Part shown: positions 18,623-27,982 of the stretch, in pieces | How the letters are laid out: each line of letters begins with the position of its first letter | How positions within the stretch are numbered: the first letter of the stretch is position 1 | Assembly (NCBI GenBank): GCA_913063265.1 | Contig: CAJXZG010000005.1 | Coordinates: 1-64,000 of the forward strand | Source: an uncultured Prolixibacteraceae bacterium | Lineage (GTDB): Bacteria > Bacteroidota > Bacteroidia > Bacteroidales > Prolixibacteraceae | DNA length: 64,000 bases | Direction of reading: 5' to 3' | Position numbers and translations under genes: made by a program | Notes under the pieces: generated by a model | The model's input: the letters and a program-made list of their open reading frames with translations, nothing else | The model's database searches: none | What the model was told of the DNA's origin: nothing

Positions 18623-18792
18623 AATTCTTTGAAAATTTTTGCAAATTAAAGCAAATCAAACGCTAAGTTCAAAATTTATAACACAATTTTTTTTAATTCT
18701 ATTTGATTGAAAATGATGATTTTATTTTTCCAGCTTCAAAATATTCACCCCCTTACCCCCGTTTATTTAGTTGCTGCGTTAACAGAATCGTA

Positions 18793-18800
18793 TATCTTTG
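18793..18800 (+). promoter_or_regulatory. Bacteroidota -7 promoter box for the PBP1A gene
   Basis: TATCTTTG matches TAnnTTTG exactly, 25 bp before the start codon. TTGC at 18771-18774, 18 bp upstream, is a weak candidate for the -33 element. The rest of the 203-bp topA/PBP divergent region shows no other clear signal. Confidence 0.6.
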
Positions 18801-18825
18801 CCAAGGTTAAAAAATTGATTTATTT

Positions 18826-21171
18826 ATGACCAATAATCAAGTCGGTTACAAAAAATATATTATTTGGTTTTGGGGAATTGTTATAGCATCCATGCTGGGA
18901 GTTTTTCTTCTTTTCTTCCTTTTATCAAAAGGGGTTTTAGGATTTATGCCCACTTTCGAAGAGCTTGAAAATCCAAAAAATATTCTTGCATCAGAAATGC
19001 TTTCGGATGACAATATTATTCTTGACAAATATTTTATTCGGGAAAACCGTTCATATGTAGGCTATGAAAATCTGCCTCCGGAATTGATCGAAGCATTGGT
19101 TTCTGCTGAAGACATCCGATTTTACAATCATTCAGGAATTGATTTAAGAGGATTAATGAGAGTACTTAAAGGAATTGTAACTATGGATTCCAGCTCCGGA
19201 GGAGGTAGTACCTTAAGTCAGCAGCTTGCGAAAATGCTTTTCCCAAGAGAGGTAAGATTGAATGCTTTTGAGCTTGTATTTCGGAAATTTAAGGAGTGGA
19301 TTATCGCAGTTAAACTGGAAAGAAGTTATACCAAGGAAGAAATTATTTTAATGTATTTAAATAAATACGATTACCTGAATAATGCAGTTGGAATAAAATC
19401 GGCTGCACAGGTTTATTTCAGTATACAACCAGATTCGCTTCAATTGCATCAATCTGCCATGTTGGTAGGAATGGCAAAAAACTCTTCCCTTTACAATCCT
19501 GTCCGCAGGCCCGAACTGGTAAAAAAACGACGTAATGTGGTTTTAAACCAAATGGCAAAATACGGTTACATAAGCGGTGAAGAAAGAGATTCAATTAAAC
19601 AACTTCCATTGGATTTAAAATACAGTAAGGTTGATTTTAAGGCGGGACTTGCACCTTATTTAAGAGAATACTTGCGATTAACCTTAACTGCTGAAAAACC
19701 GGAATTAAGTCATTACGCATCATGGCAAAAGCAAAAGTATATAGAAGATTTAAGCGAATGGGAAACCAACCCGCTTTACGGATGGTGTAATAAAAATACC
19801 AAGCCAAATGGTGAAAATTATAATATTTATTCTGACGGACTAAAAATTTTCACCACCATTGATTCACGAATGCAGCAATATGCAGTTGAAGCAGTTGAAC
19901 AACATTTGCGTTACGATATTCAACCCATGTTTGATGGCAGTATGAAAGATCTGAGAAATCCGCCTTTTGCCAATAATATGACAAAGGAGGAAACTGACGA
20001 CTTACTGGATCGATTAATCAGGCAAAGTGAAAGACACCGGGTTTTAAGAAACAAAGGTTTAAATTTTAATGAAATAAAAGAGAACTTCAATACACCTGTT
20101 GAAATGACTGTTTTCTCATGGGATGGTGAGATTGACACACTAATGTCTCCATTGGATTCAATAAAATGGTATTTAAGATATTTTCGTTCCTCAATAATGG
20201 CGATGGAACCCGAAACCGGAAAAGTAAAAGCATATGTTGGTGGACCAAATTACAAATATTTTATGTATGATATGGTGAAAGACGGGAAACGCCAGGTAGG
20301 ATCTACTGTAAAACCGTTTTTATATACGCTTGCCATGCAAAACGGATTAACACCTTGCAAGAAAGTTCCTTTTGTAAACCAGCAATTTCAATTATTCGAC
20401 GGAACAATCTATGAGCCCAAAGATTCTGAAGTAGATGATCCAATGGATGGACAAATGGTAACTTTAAAGTGGGGACTCGCCAATTCCAAAAACCGAATTT
20501 CGGCATGGGTTTTAAAACAGTTTAGTCCGGAGGCAGTTGTTGAAGTAATGAAGCGTCTCGGAATTTATAGCCCTATTGATCCAGTTCCTTCAATGTTTTT
20601 GGGTGTTTCGGATGTTACCTTGTACGAAATGGTTGGTGCATTTAATACATACAACAACCTTGGGGTTTTTGTAAAACCTTATTTTGTAACACGTATCGAA
20701 GATCGGTTTGGAAATGTAATTGCCTCATTTCAACCCGAAATTCGGGAAGCTATTGATGAACAAACTGCATACCTGATGTTGAATATGTTACAAGGAGTAA
20801 TTGATGAAGGAACAGGTATCAGGTTGAGAGGGCCACGGGAATATGGCGGATTTACAATGCCAATTGCAGGAAAAACGGGCACAACACAAAATCATTCCGA
20901 TGGATGGTTTATCGGAACAACACCGGCATTAACAGCAGGAGTTTGGACCGGTGCCGATTTAAGAAGTATTCATTTTCGGACATTGTCATCCGGGCAGGGA
21001 GCCAACCTGGCTTTGCCGGTTTGGGCATGGTTCTTTAAAAAAGTAGTTGCAGATTCAACGCTCGGTATCACTGAAGATATGATGTTCAAAAAACCTCGCT
21101 ATTTCAATGTAAACCTTGATTGCGATGAAATAGAAAACAAAAGCAAAAACGATATCGATGAGTTCTTTTAA
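18826..21171 (+). CDS. Class A penicillin-binding protein 1A (GT51 transglycosylase / transpeptidase)
   Basis: A 781-residue bifunctional peptidoglycan synthase. It has one N-terminal membrane anchor (about 11-35), then a GT51 domain with catalytic Glu95 in SAEDIRFYNHSGID and the GGGSTLSQQLAK motif (126-136). The transpeptidase domain has the active-site Ser493 in STVK (493-496), SKN (554-556) and KTG (683-685). It polymerises and crosslinks lipid II on the outer face of the cytoplasmic membrane. The stretch 375-450 between the domains is longer and more charged than in short PBPs. Length matches other Bacteroidota PBP1A proteins. It converges with the nitroreductase gene, the two stops overlapping by 4 bp. 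Confidence 0.97.
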   Translation: MTNNQVGYKKYIIWFWGIVIASMLGVFLLFFLLSKGVLGFMPTFEELENPKNILASEMLSDDNIILDKYFIRENRSYVGYENLPPELIEALVSAEDIRFYNHSGIDLRGLMRVLKGIVTMDSSSGGGSTLSQQLAKMLFPREVRLNAFELVFRKFKEWIIAVKLERSYTKEEIILMYLNKYDYLNNAVGIKSAAQVYFSIQPDSLQLHQSAMLVGMAKNSSLYNPVRRPELVKKRRNVVLNQMAKYGYISGEERDSIKQLPLDLKYSKVDFKAGLAPYLREYLRLTLTAEKPELSHYASWQKQKYIEDLSEWETNPLYGWCNKNTKPNGENYNIYSDGLKIFTTIDSRMQQYAVEAVEQHLRYDIQPMFDGSMKDLRNPPFANNMTKEETDDLLDRLIRQSERHRVLRNKGLNFNEIKENFNTPVEMTVFSWDGEIDTLMSPLDSIKWYLRYFRSSIMAMEPETGKVKAYVGGPNYKYFMYDMVKDGKRQVGSTVKPFLYTLAMQNGLTPCKKVPFVNQQFQLFDGTIYEPKDSEVDDPMDGQMVTLKWGLANSKNRISAWVLKQFSPEAVVEVMKRLGIYSPIDPVPSMFLGVSDVTLYEMVGAFNTYNNLGVFVKPYFVTRIEDRFGNVIASFQPEIREAIDEQTAYLMLNMLQGVIDEGTGIRLRGPREYGGFTMPIAGKTGTTQNHSDGWFIGTTPALTAGVWTGADLRSIHFRTLSSGQGANLALPVWAWFFKKVVADSTLGITEDMMFKKPRYFNVNLDCDEIENKSKNDIDEFF

Positions 21172-21686
21172 AACTTGTTGAATTTGATTTTTTCGAATTG
21201 AAGATCTTCGTATGCCTTACCCTCACGCTGCTGATCAGAATACCCTATTGATATTATACTGAGAACTTTAAAATAATCAGGGATTTCTAATAACTCACGA
21301 ATATAATTTTCGGAGGTTTTGGTTTCCGAGTATTTCCTGTTTCTGATGTGAATCCAACAGCTTCCAAGTCCAATTGATTGTGCAGTTAATTGTAGTAAAA
21401 TAGATGCAATGGAACAATCCTCAATCCAGGCATCGTTTACTGTTTCGTCGGCACACATTACTACCGCCAGGGTTGCTGTTGAGAGCGGAGCAGCACCGTG
21501 TGGTTTGCAATCCTTCAATTTTTTAATAGTTTCTTTCTGATCGACAAAAATAAATTGCCATGGATTAATACCTTTTGACGATGGCGATCGTAAAACCGCT
21601 TCCTTTAAAATTTCAATTTTTTCAGGTTCGATAAGTCGTGCCGAATATTTCCTGATACTTCTTCGTTCCCTTAAAAGTTCAATCAT
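21168..21686 (-). CDS. Nitroreductase family protein
   Basis: A 172-residue FMN-dependent NAD(P)H oxidoreductase of the nitroreductase fold. The opening MIELLRERRSIRKYS is the usual Arg-rich FMN phosphate contact. APSSxGxxPW-like RSPSSKGINPWQFIFVD (about 33-49) and GLGSCWIHIRNR (about 110-121) cover the FMN/dimer region, and the end VLSIISIGY is typical. Substrate is unknown; these proteins reduce quinones, flavins or nitro compounds in the cytoplasm. Start chosen at the ATG giving MIELL; a TTG six codons upstream is also in frame. Gene order gives no functional clue. Confidence 0.9.
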   Translation of the reverse strand: MIELLRERRSIRKYSARLIEPEKIEILKEAVLRSPSSKGINPWQFIFVDQKETIKKLKDCKPHGAAPLSTATLAVVMCADETVNDAWIEDCSIASILLQLTAQSIGLGSCWIHIRNRKYSETKTSENYIRELLEIPDYFKVLSIISIGYSDQQREGKAYEDLQFEKIKFNKF

Positions 21687-21919
21687 GATTCCTGGTTTTT
21701 TCAAGCTAAAAGTAAAAAAGAATTTCCGGTTTCTTTATTAAGAACTCGTATAAAAATTATCAATACATTTGATTAGATTCTGTTTTGATTATACTGCGCT
21801 GAATTTTTCTTAGGCAGCCAGTACCATTCGCGTCAAATTCACCTTCTTTATACAATACATCTTAATCATTCTAAAAAATAAAATTTAGACAGCTTCTGTA
21901 AAATGAAATCATTTTTTAA

Positions 21920-21927
21920 TACCTTCG
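21920..21927 (+). promoter_or_regulatory. Probable -7 promoter box for the amidohydrolase lipoprotein
   Basis: TACCTTCG, one base off TAnnTTTG, 23 bp before the ATG at 21951. It lies inside the longer open frame that begins at 21903, which supports the later start. Confidence 0.4.
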
Positions 21928-21950
21928 AAATCTCTAATAACCAAAATCTT

Positions 21951-23018
21951 ATGAAAACTTATCCAATTTTTTATGTTTTGCTTTGTGTTTTTCTGATTTC
22001 CTGTAAAAGTGAATTTTATACAATAAACGATTTTCCGAAGATTAGAAAAATTGATGCTCATTACCACATTTATTCCGAAAGCAACAACTCCCTGGAACAG
22101 GCACAAAAAGACAACTTTAAATTAGTTGCAATCAATACGTACACAGGCAATTGCGAAAGAGTAAAAAAAACTCAGACTGAATCGGAAAAAATTCAAAATG
22201 AATTTCCTGCAGACTTTGGATTTACCACCACTTTTTGTTTGGATGGCTGGGATGATGAGAATTGGGTAAAAAACACGATTTCGTGGTTAGACAGTTGCAT
22301 TGCCAATGGCGCGATTGCAGTAAAAGTATGGAAAAATATAGGAATGGAATTTCGGGATAAAGACAGTTTGATAATAATGGTCGACAATTCAAAATTTGAT
22401 CCCATTTTTAAGCACATGGCTAAAAAAGGAATACCTTTAGCTGGACATTTAGGAGAACCTAAAAACTGTTGGTTACCGACAGAAGAAATGACCACCAATA
22501 ACGACAGAAATTATTTTACAAATAATCCAAAATACCACATGTATTTGCACCCTGAACTCCCTTCCTATAAAGAACAGATTGCAGCTCGTAACAAGATGCT
22601 GGAAAAGCATCCGGAACTGGTTTTTATTGGTTGCCATTTGGCAAGTCTTGAGTGGAGTGTAGATGAGTTGGCTTTATTTTTAGATCGTTTCCCAAATGCA
22701 TCCGTTGACATGGCTGCCCGAATGGGTCAGCTCTATTTTCAAGCCCAAAGCAACAATAAAAAAGTACGCGATTTTTTTATTCAATACCAGGATCGCATTA
22801 TTTATGGAACAGATTTAATTGATAACGGGAAGGATAAAACTTCGTTTCAAAACAGGATGCATAAAACCTGGTTAAATGATTGGGAATTCCTGGTAACAAA
22901 TAATATAATGACAAGTGATTTAATTGATGGAGAATTTCGGGGGCTCCAACTTCCAAAAGTTGTAATAGATAAAATTTTCAGAATAAATGCCGAGCATTGG
23001 TACAATTTAGTACCATAA
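21951..23018 (+). CDS. Amidohydrolase-family (TIM-barrel) lipoprotein
   Basis: A 355-residue lipoprotein (MKTYPIFYVLLCVFLISC, lipobox LISC, Cys18) with an amidohydrolase-2-type TIM-barrel. The metal motif is IDAHYHIYS near the N-terminus, followed by AIAVKVWKNIGMEFRD, IPLAGHLGEP, FIGCHLASLEW and IIYGTDLID. These last blocks supply the later His and Asp ligands in this superfamily. It probably hydrolyses or decarboxylates a small molecule in the periplasm or at the outer membrane; the substrate is unknown. The ATG at 21951 is preferred over 21903 because it gives a perfect lipoprotein signal and is preceded by a likely promoter box. It shares a bidirectional terminator with nrdJ. Confidence 0.85.
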   Translation: MKTYPIFYVLLCVFLISCKSEFYTINDFPKIRKIDAHYHIYSESNNSLEQAQKDNFKLVAINTYTGNCERVKKTQTESEKIQNEFPADFGFTTTFCLDGWDDENWVKNTISWLDSCIANGAIAVKVWKNIGMEFRDKDSLIIMVDNSKFDPIFKHMAKKGIPLAGHLGEPKNCWLPTEEMTTNNDRNYFTNNPKYHMYLHPELPSYKEQIAARNKMLEKHPELVFIGCHLASLEWSVDELALFLDRFPNASVDMAARMGQLYFQAQSNNKKVRDFFIQYQDRIIYGTDLIDNGKDKTSFQNRMHKTWLNDWEFLVTNNIMTSDLIDGEFRGLQLPKVVIDKIFRINAEHWYNLVP

Positions 23019-23027
23019 ATTCAGTAT

Positions 23028-23063
23028 AAAAAAATCCATCTGCCGTTTGGCAGATGGATTTTT
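23028..23063. terminator. Bidirectional intrinsic terminator
   Basis: A perfect 10-bp GC-containing stem (TCCATCTGCC at 23035-23044 with GGCAGATGGA at 23049-23058, loop GTTT) is flanked by seven A residues on the left and five T residues on the right. It can therefore end transcripts from both convergent genes, the amidohydrolase and nrdJ. Confidence 0.92.
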
Positions 23064-23095
23064 AACCTACTTAATTGAGTGGAATAAATAAAAAT

Positions 23096-25648
23096 TTATC
23101 CACATTTTGAGGATCCACACGCAATACAAGTAAGGCATCCTTCCTGGTAAACTACTTCATCTGATCCACATTCTCCGCATTTTGCTTCAGCAATTGTACC
23201 GTCAGGTATATATTTTTTTAACGCACGTGCAACACCAGCTTTCCAGGAATTAATGGTTTCATTATCGAGCTGAAGGCTTGTGACTAAATCAACCACTTTA
23301 TGAATTGGCATACCATGCCTTAGTGTTCCTGAAATCAGTTTTGCATAATTCCAGTAAACCGGATTAAATTTATGAGAAAGTCCTTCAATTGTTGTTTTAT
23401 ATCCACGAGAATTGGTATACTGAAAATCATACCTTGAATTGTCTTCTTCTTCACGGCTTTTAATTATTACGCCTTTTGTTATTGACCGGGGCAACAAAAT
23501 ACCGTCTTCATCATCAGACAGACCTGTGAAAATTTCGTAAGGTTTACCTCCCAGCAATCCTACAAATGCAATCCATTTATCTTTATTGTTTTGGAAACGA
23601 ACCACATCAGCTTCGAGTTGATCCGGCCGTCTCGTCGGGAAACCTGCTGTTTCCTTTTTTTCTTTATCATCATTCGAGATCAAAACGCCTGAACGAGAAC
23701 CATCGCGATAGACAGTAACACCTTTACAACCCGATTTCCAGGCTTCGAAATATAGCTGGCCAACCAGCTCTTCCTTTACATCGGCCGGGAGATTTATGGT
23801 TACACTTATTGAATGGTCAACCCATTTTTGTATTCTTCCCTGCATTCTCACTTTTGCCAGCCAGTCTACATCGTTTGAGGTAGCTTTATAATAAGGAGAA
23901 ATTTTAACCAGCTCGTTTAATTCTTCCTGAGTGTACTCACGATTTGTTTCGTGTCCGTTTGCTTCCATCCAGGTTTTAAACTTATGATGGAAAACTGTGT
24001 ATTCTTCCCAGCTGTCTCCCACTTCATCTGTAAAATCAACCCTGGCATCTTTGTCGTTTGGATTAACTTTTCTGCGTCGTTTATAAACCGGCATAAATAC
24101 AGGCTCAATTCCCGATGTTGTTTGTGTCATTAAACTTGTTGTTCCTGTTGGAGCAATGGTTAACAAAGCAACATTTCTACGACCATATTTTTTCATTTTT
24201 TCATATAATCCGGAATCGGCTTCTTTAAGACGATTAATCATTGGATTATCTTTTTCACGATCTGCACTGTACATGGTAAAAGGACCACGGTCTTTCGCCA
24301 AATAAACTGACGAACGATAAGCTTCAATCGCTACAGTTTTATGAATTTCTTCAGAGAAATCGATAGCATTTTCGCTACCATAACGCAAACCAAGAGCAGC
24401 TAACATATCGCCTTCAGCTGTTATCCCGATTCCGGTACGCCGTCCTTCATTTGCTTTCTTTTTTATATTTTCCCAAAGATTTCTTTCTGTAAATTTAATG
24501 TGTTCGTCTTCAGGATCGTCGTTGACTTTTTTCAAAATGGCATCAATTTTTTCCAATTCCAAATCGATAATGTCGTCCATTATTCTTTGTGCATAATGAA
24601 TGTGTTCTTTAAATAATCCGAAATTGAATTTGGCTTCTTTTGTAAAAGGATTTTCAACGTATGAATAAAGATTGATTGCTAAAAGGCGACAACTATCGTA
24701 GGGGCATAATGGAATTTCGCCACACGGATTTGTAGATACAGTTTTATAACCCATATCGGCATAACAATCCGGAATGGATTCATTAATTATATTATCCCAG
24801 AAAAGGATTCCCGGCTCTGCTGATTTCCATGCATTTCTTACAATTTTTGCCCATAAATCAGTTGCTGAAATTTCTTTTGTATAAATCGGCTTTTTTGAAT
24901 CGATTGGATACTGTTGAACATAGGGTTTCCCTGATTCAACCGCACGCATAAAATCGTCAGCAAGTTTTACAGACACATTGGCTCCCGTAACTTTCCCCTG
25001 TTCAAGTTTGGCATCGATGAAGTTTTCAGAATCGGGATGTTTAATAGAAACCGATAACATTAAAGCGCCACGTCTTCCATCCTGTGCAACCTCGCGTGTT
25101 GAATTAGAATAACGTTCCATAAAAGGAACAATACCTGTAGATGTTAATGCAGAATTTTTAACAGGAGATCCTTTGGGGCGAATGTGAGACAAATCATGTC
25201 CAACACCTCCGCGTCTTTTCATTAACTGAACCTGCTCCTGGTCAATTTTCATGATTCCACCGTAAGAATCAGAATTTCCTTCGTTACCAACAACAAAACA
25301 ATTTGAAAGTGAAGCAACCTGATAATCATTACCAATTCCTGTCATTGGACCTCCCTGAGGAACGATGTATTTAAAGTCTTTTAAAACTTTATAAATCTCA
25401 TCTTCTGTAAGCGGATTAGGATATCGATTTTCGATTCGTGCTATTTCTTTGGCCAATCTCCTGTGCATATCATCGGGAGTTAACTCAAAAATGTTACCAA
25501 ACGAATCTTTTAAGGCATATTTATTGACCCATACGCGAGCGGCCAGGTCATCGCCTTTGAAGTACTTTAATGAAGCCTGAACAGCTTCTTCCTGATTGTA
25601 AATTTTTTTGCCTGTTGAGGCTTTTACAGATACTTCACCTATTGCCAT
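23096..25648 (-). CDS. nrdJ: Adenosylcobalamin-dependent (class II) ribonucleotide reductase
   Basis: An 850-residue class II ribonucleotide reductase, which makes deoxyribonucleotides with a cobalamin-derived thiyl radical and works with or without oxygen. The catalytic region has SLSNCFVV (Cys117) and STNPCGEIPL with Asn307, Cys309 and Glu311. The second redox cysteine region and the phosphate-binding LLTIAPTGTTS and ITAEGDML-type blocks are also present. The C-terminus ends in a cysteine-rich tail (CGECGS and GCLTCIACGSSKCG) that supplies the dithiol re-reducing the active site. Length is normal. No cobalamin riboswitch is recognisable in the 319-bp upstream region. It is probably monocistronic between a shared terminator and the waaA gene. 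Confidence 0.97.
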   Translation of the reverse strand: MAIGEVSVKASTGKKIYNQEEAVQASLKYFKGDDLAARVWVNKYALKDSFGNIFELTPDDMHRRLAKEIARIENRYPNPLTEDEIYKVLKDFKYIVPQGGPMTGIGNDYQVASLSNCFVVGNEGNSDSYGGIMKIDQEQVQLMKRRGGVGHDLSHIRPKGSPVKNSALTSTGIVPFMERYSNSTREVAQDGRRGALMLSVSIKHPDSENFIDAKLEQGKVTGANVSVKLADDFMRAVESGKPYVQQYPIDSKKPIYTKEISATDLWAKIVRNAWKSAEPGILFWDNIINESIPDCYADMGYKTVSTNPCGEIPLCPYDSCRLLAINLYSYVENPFTKEAKFNFGLFKEHIHYAQRIMDDIIDLELEKIDAILKKVNDDPEDEHIKFTERNLWENIKKKANEGRRTGIGITAEGDMLAALGLRYGSENAIDFSEEIHKTVAIEAYRSSVYLAKDRGPFTMYSADREKDNPMINRLKEADSGLYEKMKKYGRRNVALLTIAPTGTTSLMTQTTSGIEPVFMPVYKRRRKVNPNDKDARVDFTDEVGDSWEEYTVFHHKFKTWMEANGHETNREYTQEELNELVKISPYYKATSNDVDWLAKVRMQGRIQKWVDHSISVTINLPADVKEELVGQLYFEAWKSGCKGVTVYRDGSRSGVLISNDDKEKKETAGFPTRRPDQLEADVVRFQNNKDKWIAFVGLLGGKPYEIFTGLSDDEDGILLPRSITKGVIIKSREEEDNSRYDFQYTNSRGYKTTIEGLSHKFNPVYWNYAKLISGTLRHGMPIHKVVDLVTSLQLDNETINSWKAGVARALKKYIPDGTIAEAKCGECGSDEVVYQEGCLTCIACGSSKCG

Positions 25649-25967
25649 TGTGTTAAGTTAATTTTTAAAAATGTTTGACTCTAATTCTAGGGGAAATTTA
25701 CATCTCCTTTTTCTCTGGTATTTGTGTGCTGCAAGATAAAACACAATCCAAAAATTGGTGAATCTTTTTTGAAAAAAAAATCAAAAAGTTATCAACTTTA
25801 AAGATTCATTATGTTGACATTCAGATATTTAGCTATTTAATATCTGCAAATTGTTTACAAAAACGGACAACTTTTGTTTTGGAATAAAACAATTTTACGT
25901 TCAGATTTTCAGGAAGTTTGCTTTCTGTTTCGGGCTAAAATTTGTTCCGCAAAATCCTTTCCAAAAA
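25649..25967. other. Intergenic region between waaA and nrdJ
   Basis: 319 bp of AT-rich sequence upstream of nrdJ. A weak 7-bp stem (AATCCTT at 25953-25959 with AAGGATT at 25970-25976) overlaps the waaA stop and could help end that transcript. GCAAGATA at 25731-25738 (TATCTTGC on the minus strand) is a poor -7 box candidate for nrdJ. No B12-box, riboswitch fold or gene was seen. Confidence 0.4.
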
Positions 25968-27209
25968 TTAAGGATTGTTGAAAACTTTTTTTATGATAAG
26001 TTTAGTAGATCCCACATTTTTTTCTACATAATTTTGGCAAACATATGAAGCTTTTTTAATGGAATCTTCTTCGTTTATCAGTTTATTCAATACATGCCGA
26101 AGATCTTTAAAATTTGATATTGGGAATGCACCCCCTTCAAATGCCAAATCAACTGCTTCTTTAAACTTTTTATAGTTTGGACCAAAAATCACAGGTAAAC
26201 CAAAGGTTGCGGCTTCGAGAATATTATGAATCCCTACTCCGAAACCACCGCCAATATAGGCGATTTTGCCATAGCGATACATTGAAGAAAGTAATCCAAC
26301 AGAATCAATTATTAACACATCACAACTTTCAACATTTGATTCTTTAGCACTACTAAACAATAAAGTAGTTTTTTTCAACATCTGTTGAATTCTGTTAATA
26401 TTTAAATCTGAAACCTCGTGTGGCGCAATTATAAATTTTATCCCTTCCTCACTCTGATTTATAAATTCTATAAACAGCTCTTCATCAGGCTTCCATGTGC
26501 TTCCAGCGATTATTAACAACGAATTCTTTTGAAATTTTTCTAAAATCGGGATTTCTCGTGAACTTTTTGCAATTGTTGATACCCGGTCAAATCTTGTGTC
26601 GCCAGACACTGTATAATTAGCAATTCCAATACTTTTTAACAGTGCCCCGGATTCTTCGTTCTGAACAAACAAATGCTCAATCTGGAATAAGATCTTACGA
26701 TACCAGCGCCCCCAGACAGTATTTTTAAAAAACTGCTGTTTTTCACGAAAGATTGCCGACACTATATACAAAGGAATTTGTCTGTTCTTTAATTCCGTAA
26801 CAAAGAAATACCAGAATTCATATTTTATAAAAAAGGCTTTTTCAGGATTTACTAAATCTAAAAAAGCTTGGGCATTCCTTTTTGTATCCAGCGGTATATA
26901 ACTTACCACATCAGCCAATTCATAGTTTTTCCTGATTTGATAACCGGATGGTGAAAAAAAAGTAAGTACTATTTTATATTCAGGATGCCTTTTTTTTAAT
27001 TCTTCAATTACCGGCCGTCCCTGTTCAAATTCTCCCAATGATGAACAATGAAACCATATGTATCTTTGTCCGGTTTCAATTTTTTGAGAAAGATTCTGTT
27101 TCCAATTTTTTCTGCCTTTGACAAATAAATTCGCTTTTTCGTTAAAAACCGAGAATAAACGAACTGCCAAAGCATAAAAAAAGATCCCAAATTTGTATAA
27201 AATTATCAT
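25968..27209 (-). CDS. waaA: 3-deoxy-D-manno-octulosonic acid (Kdo) transferase
   Basis: A 413-residue inner-membrane-associated GT30 glycosyltransferase that adds Kdo to lipid A precursor during lipopolysaccharide synthesis. It has an N-terminal membrane helix (MIILYKFGIFFYALAVRLFS), and WFHCSSLGEFEQGRPV (52-67) with the catalytic Glu60. The N-terminal Rossmann half (KYEFWYFFVTELKNRQIPLYIVSAIFR) is clear. The C-terminal half contains AGSTWKPDEE, IAPHE, and YIGGGFGVGIHNILEAATFGLPVIFGPNYKKF, which binds CMP. Length and blocks are normal. It follows the lycopene cyclase-domain gene by 30 bp on the same strand and may be co-transcribed with it. Confidence 0.96.
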   Translation of the reverse strand: MIILYKFGIFFYALAVRLFSVFNEKANLFVKGRKNWKQNLSQKIETGQRYIWFHCSSLGEFEQGRPVIEELKKRHPEYKIVLTFFSPSGYQIRKNYELADVVSYIPLDTKRNAQAFLDLVNPEKAFFIKYEFWYFFVTELKNRQIPLYIVSAIFREKQQFFKNTVWGRWYRKILFQIEHLFVQNEESGALLKSIGIANYTVSGDTRFDRVSTIAKSSREIPILEKFQKNSLLIIAGSTWKPDEELFIEFINQSEEGIKFIIAPHEVSDLNINRIQQMLKKTTLLFSSAKESNVESCDVLIIDSVGLLSSMYRYGKIAYIGGGFGVGIHNILEAATFGLPVIFGPNYKKFKEAVDLAFEGGAFPISNFKDLRHVLNKLINEEDSIKKASYVCQNYVEKNVGSTKLIIKKVFNNP

Positions 27210-27239
27210 ACTTTTTCTGAAGAATTGAAGCCTGCAATA

Positions 27240-27929
27240 TTAATACAATTGGTTGTTCCTTAGATATTCAAATATGGTGATATTAATCAACATTAATAAA
27301 AATAAGTAAGCAAATTCCTCAACCGGCATATTAAATAAACGAATTCCAAAAATGTGCTCATTTTTATAAATTAAAATCGGTAATGAATTGACAATTGCCC
27401 GCAAGCATAAAAAAGGTATTGCCACAATTAAGTACGAAATATAAAACTTTGCCAGGTGTGGGTAAAATCTTTTTCTGAAAAGCGTGTAAGCCAAATAAAT
27501 CGCCAGCAAAAATGAAATAAAGAAAGGTATTAATTTATCACGGGTTGACCAGGCGACATATGAAATTCCAATTAACAGTACTACACTGATAAAAATAAAC
27601 AAATTTGTTTTTTTCAGATTCTCAAATTTTGCTGATACCAAAAGATAAACTGAAAATGAAAGAAGACTTATTATAATTAAATAAATCCACTCTTCGACAG
27701 GCAAATTATATAGTTTTTTCCCCAGTAAATAGTTGGTATTGAATTCTGTTATACCGGTTTCGAGTAACCTGTTGTTAAAAAGAATAAAAATCGCTCCTGT
27801 AAAAACTATGGCAGGTAACATGTATTTAAACTCCGTGACCAATACGATAGTTTTTTTCATGAATAAAAACAATGTTACTCCGGCAAGCAGCAGCAATACC
27901 AATAAATACCAATAATTTTGGAAATCCAT
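27240..27929 (-). CDS. Lycopene cyclase domain-containing membrane protein (fused c/d type)
   Basis: A 229-residue hydrophobic protein with six to seven predicted membrane helices. It contains two copies of the heterodimeric lycopene cyclase repeat, each ending in the signature PVEEW/PVEEF block: KLYNLPVEEWIYLI at about 71-84 and RLFNMPVEEFAYLF at about 197-210. In actinobacteria and archaea the two halves (CrtYc, CrtYd) cyclise the ends of lycopene; here both are in one chain, as in the Bacteroidota CrtYcd type. No phytoene synthase is nearby, and the only desaturase-like protein is 18 kb away at 45865-47487. Carotenoid cyclisation is the likely role, but related membrane proteins with other substrates cannot be excluded. 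Confidence 0.82.
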   Translation of the reverse strand: MDFQNYWYLLVLLLLAGVTLFLFMKKTIVLVTEFKYMLPAIVFTGAIFILFNNRLLETGITEFNTNYLLGKKLYNLPVEEWIYLIIISLLSFSVYLLVSAKFENLKKTNLFIFISVVLLIGISYVAWSTRDKLIPFFISFLLAIYLAYTLFRKRFYPHLAKFYISYLIVAIPFLCLRAIVNSLPILIYKNEHIFGIRLFNMPVEEFAYLFLLMLINITIFEYLRNNQLY

Positions 27930-27943
27930 GTTTTATTATTTTA

Positions 27944-27951
27944 CAAAGTTA
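27944..27951 (-). promoter_or_regulatory. Bacteroidota -7 promoter box for the lycopene cyclase-domain gene
   Basis: On the minus strand this reads TAACTTTG, an exact TAnnTTTG match 14 bp before the start codon, implying a very short leader. Confidence 0.5.
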
Positions 27952-27982
27952 TAATTCGGAGTTGTAAATAAACATGTAAAAA

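Noticed and set aside
25649-25850. Possible cobalamin riboswitch upstream of the B12-dependent nrdJ
   Set aside because: No B12-box or the surrounding conserved helices could be found; the region is plain AT-rich sequence.
25851-26048. Open frame of 65 codons on the plus strand
   Set aside because: It lies across the waaA 3' end and intergenic DNA, shows no family resemblance and has AT-driven composition.
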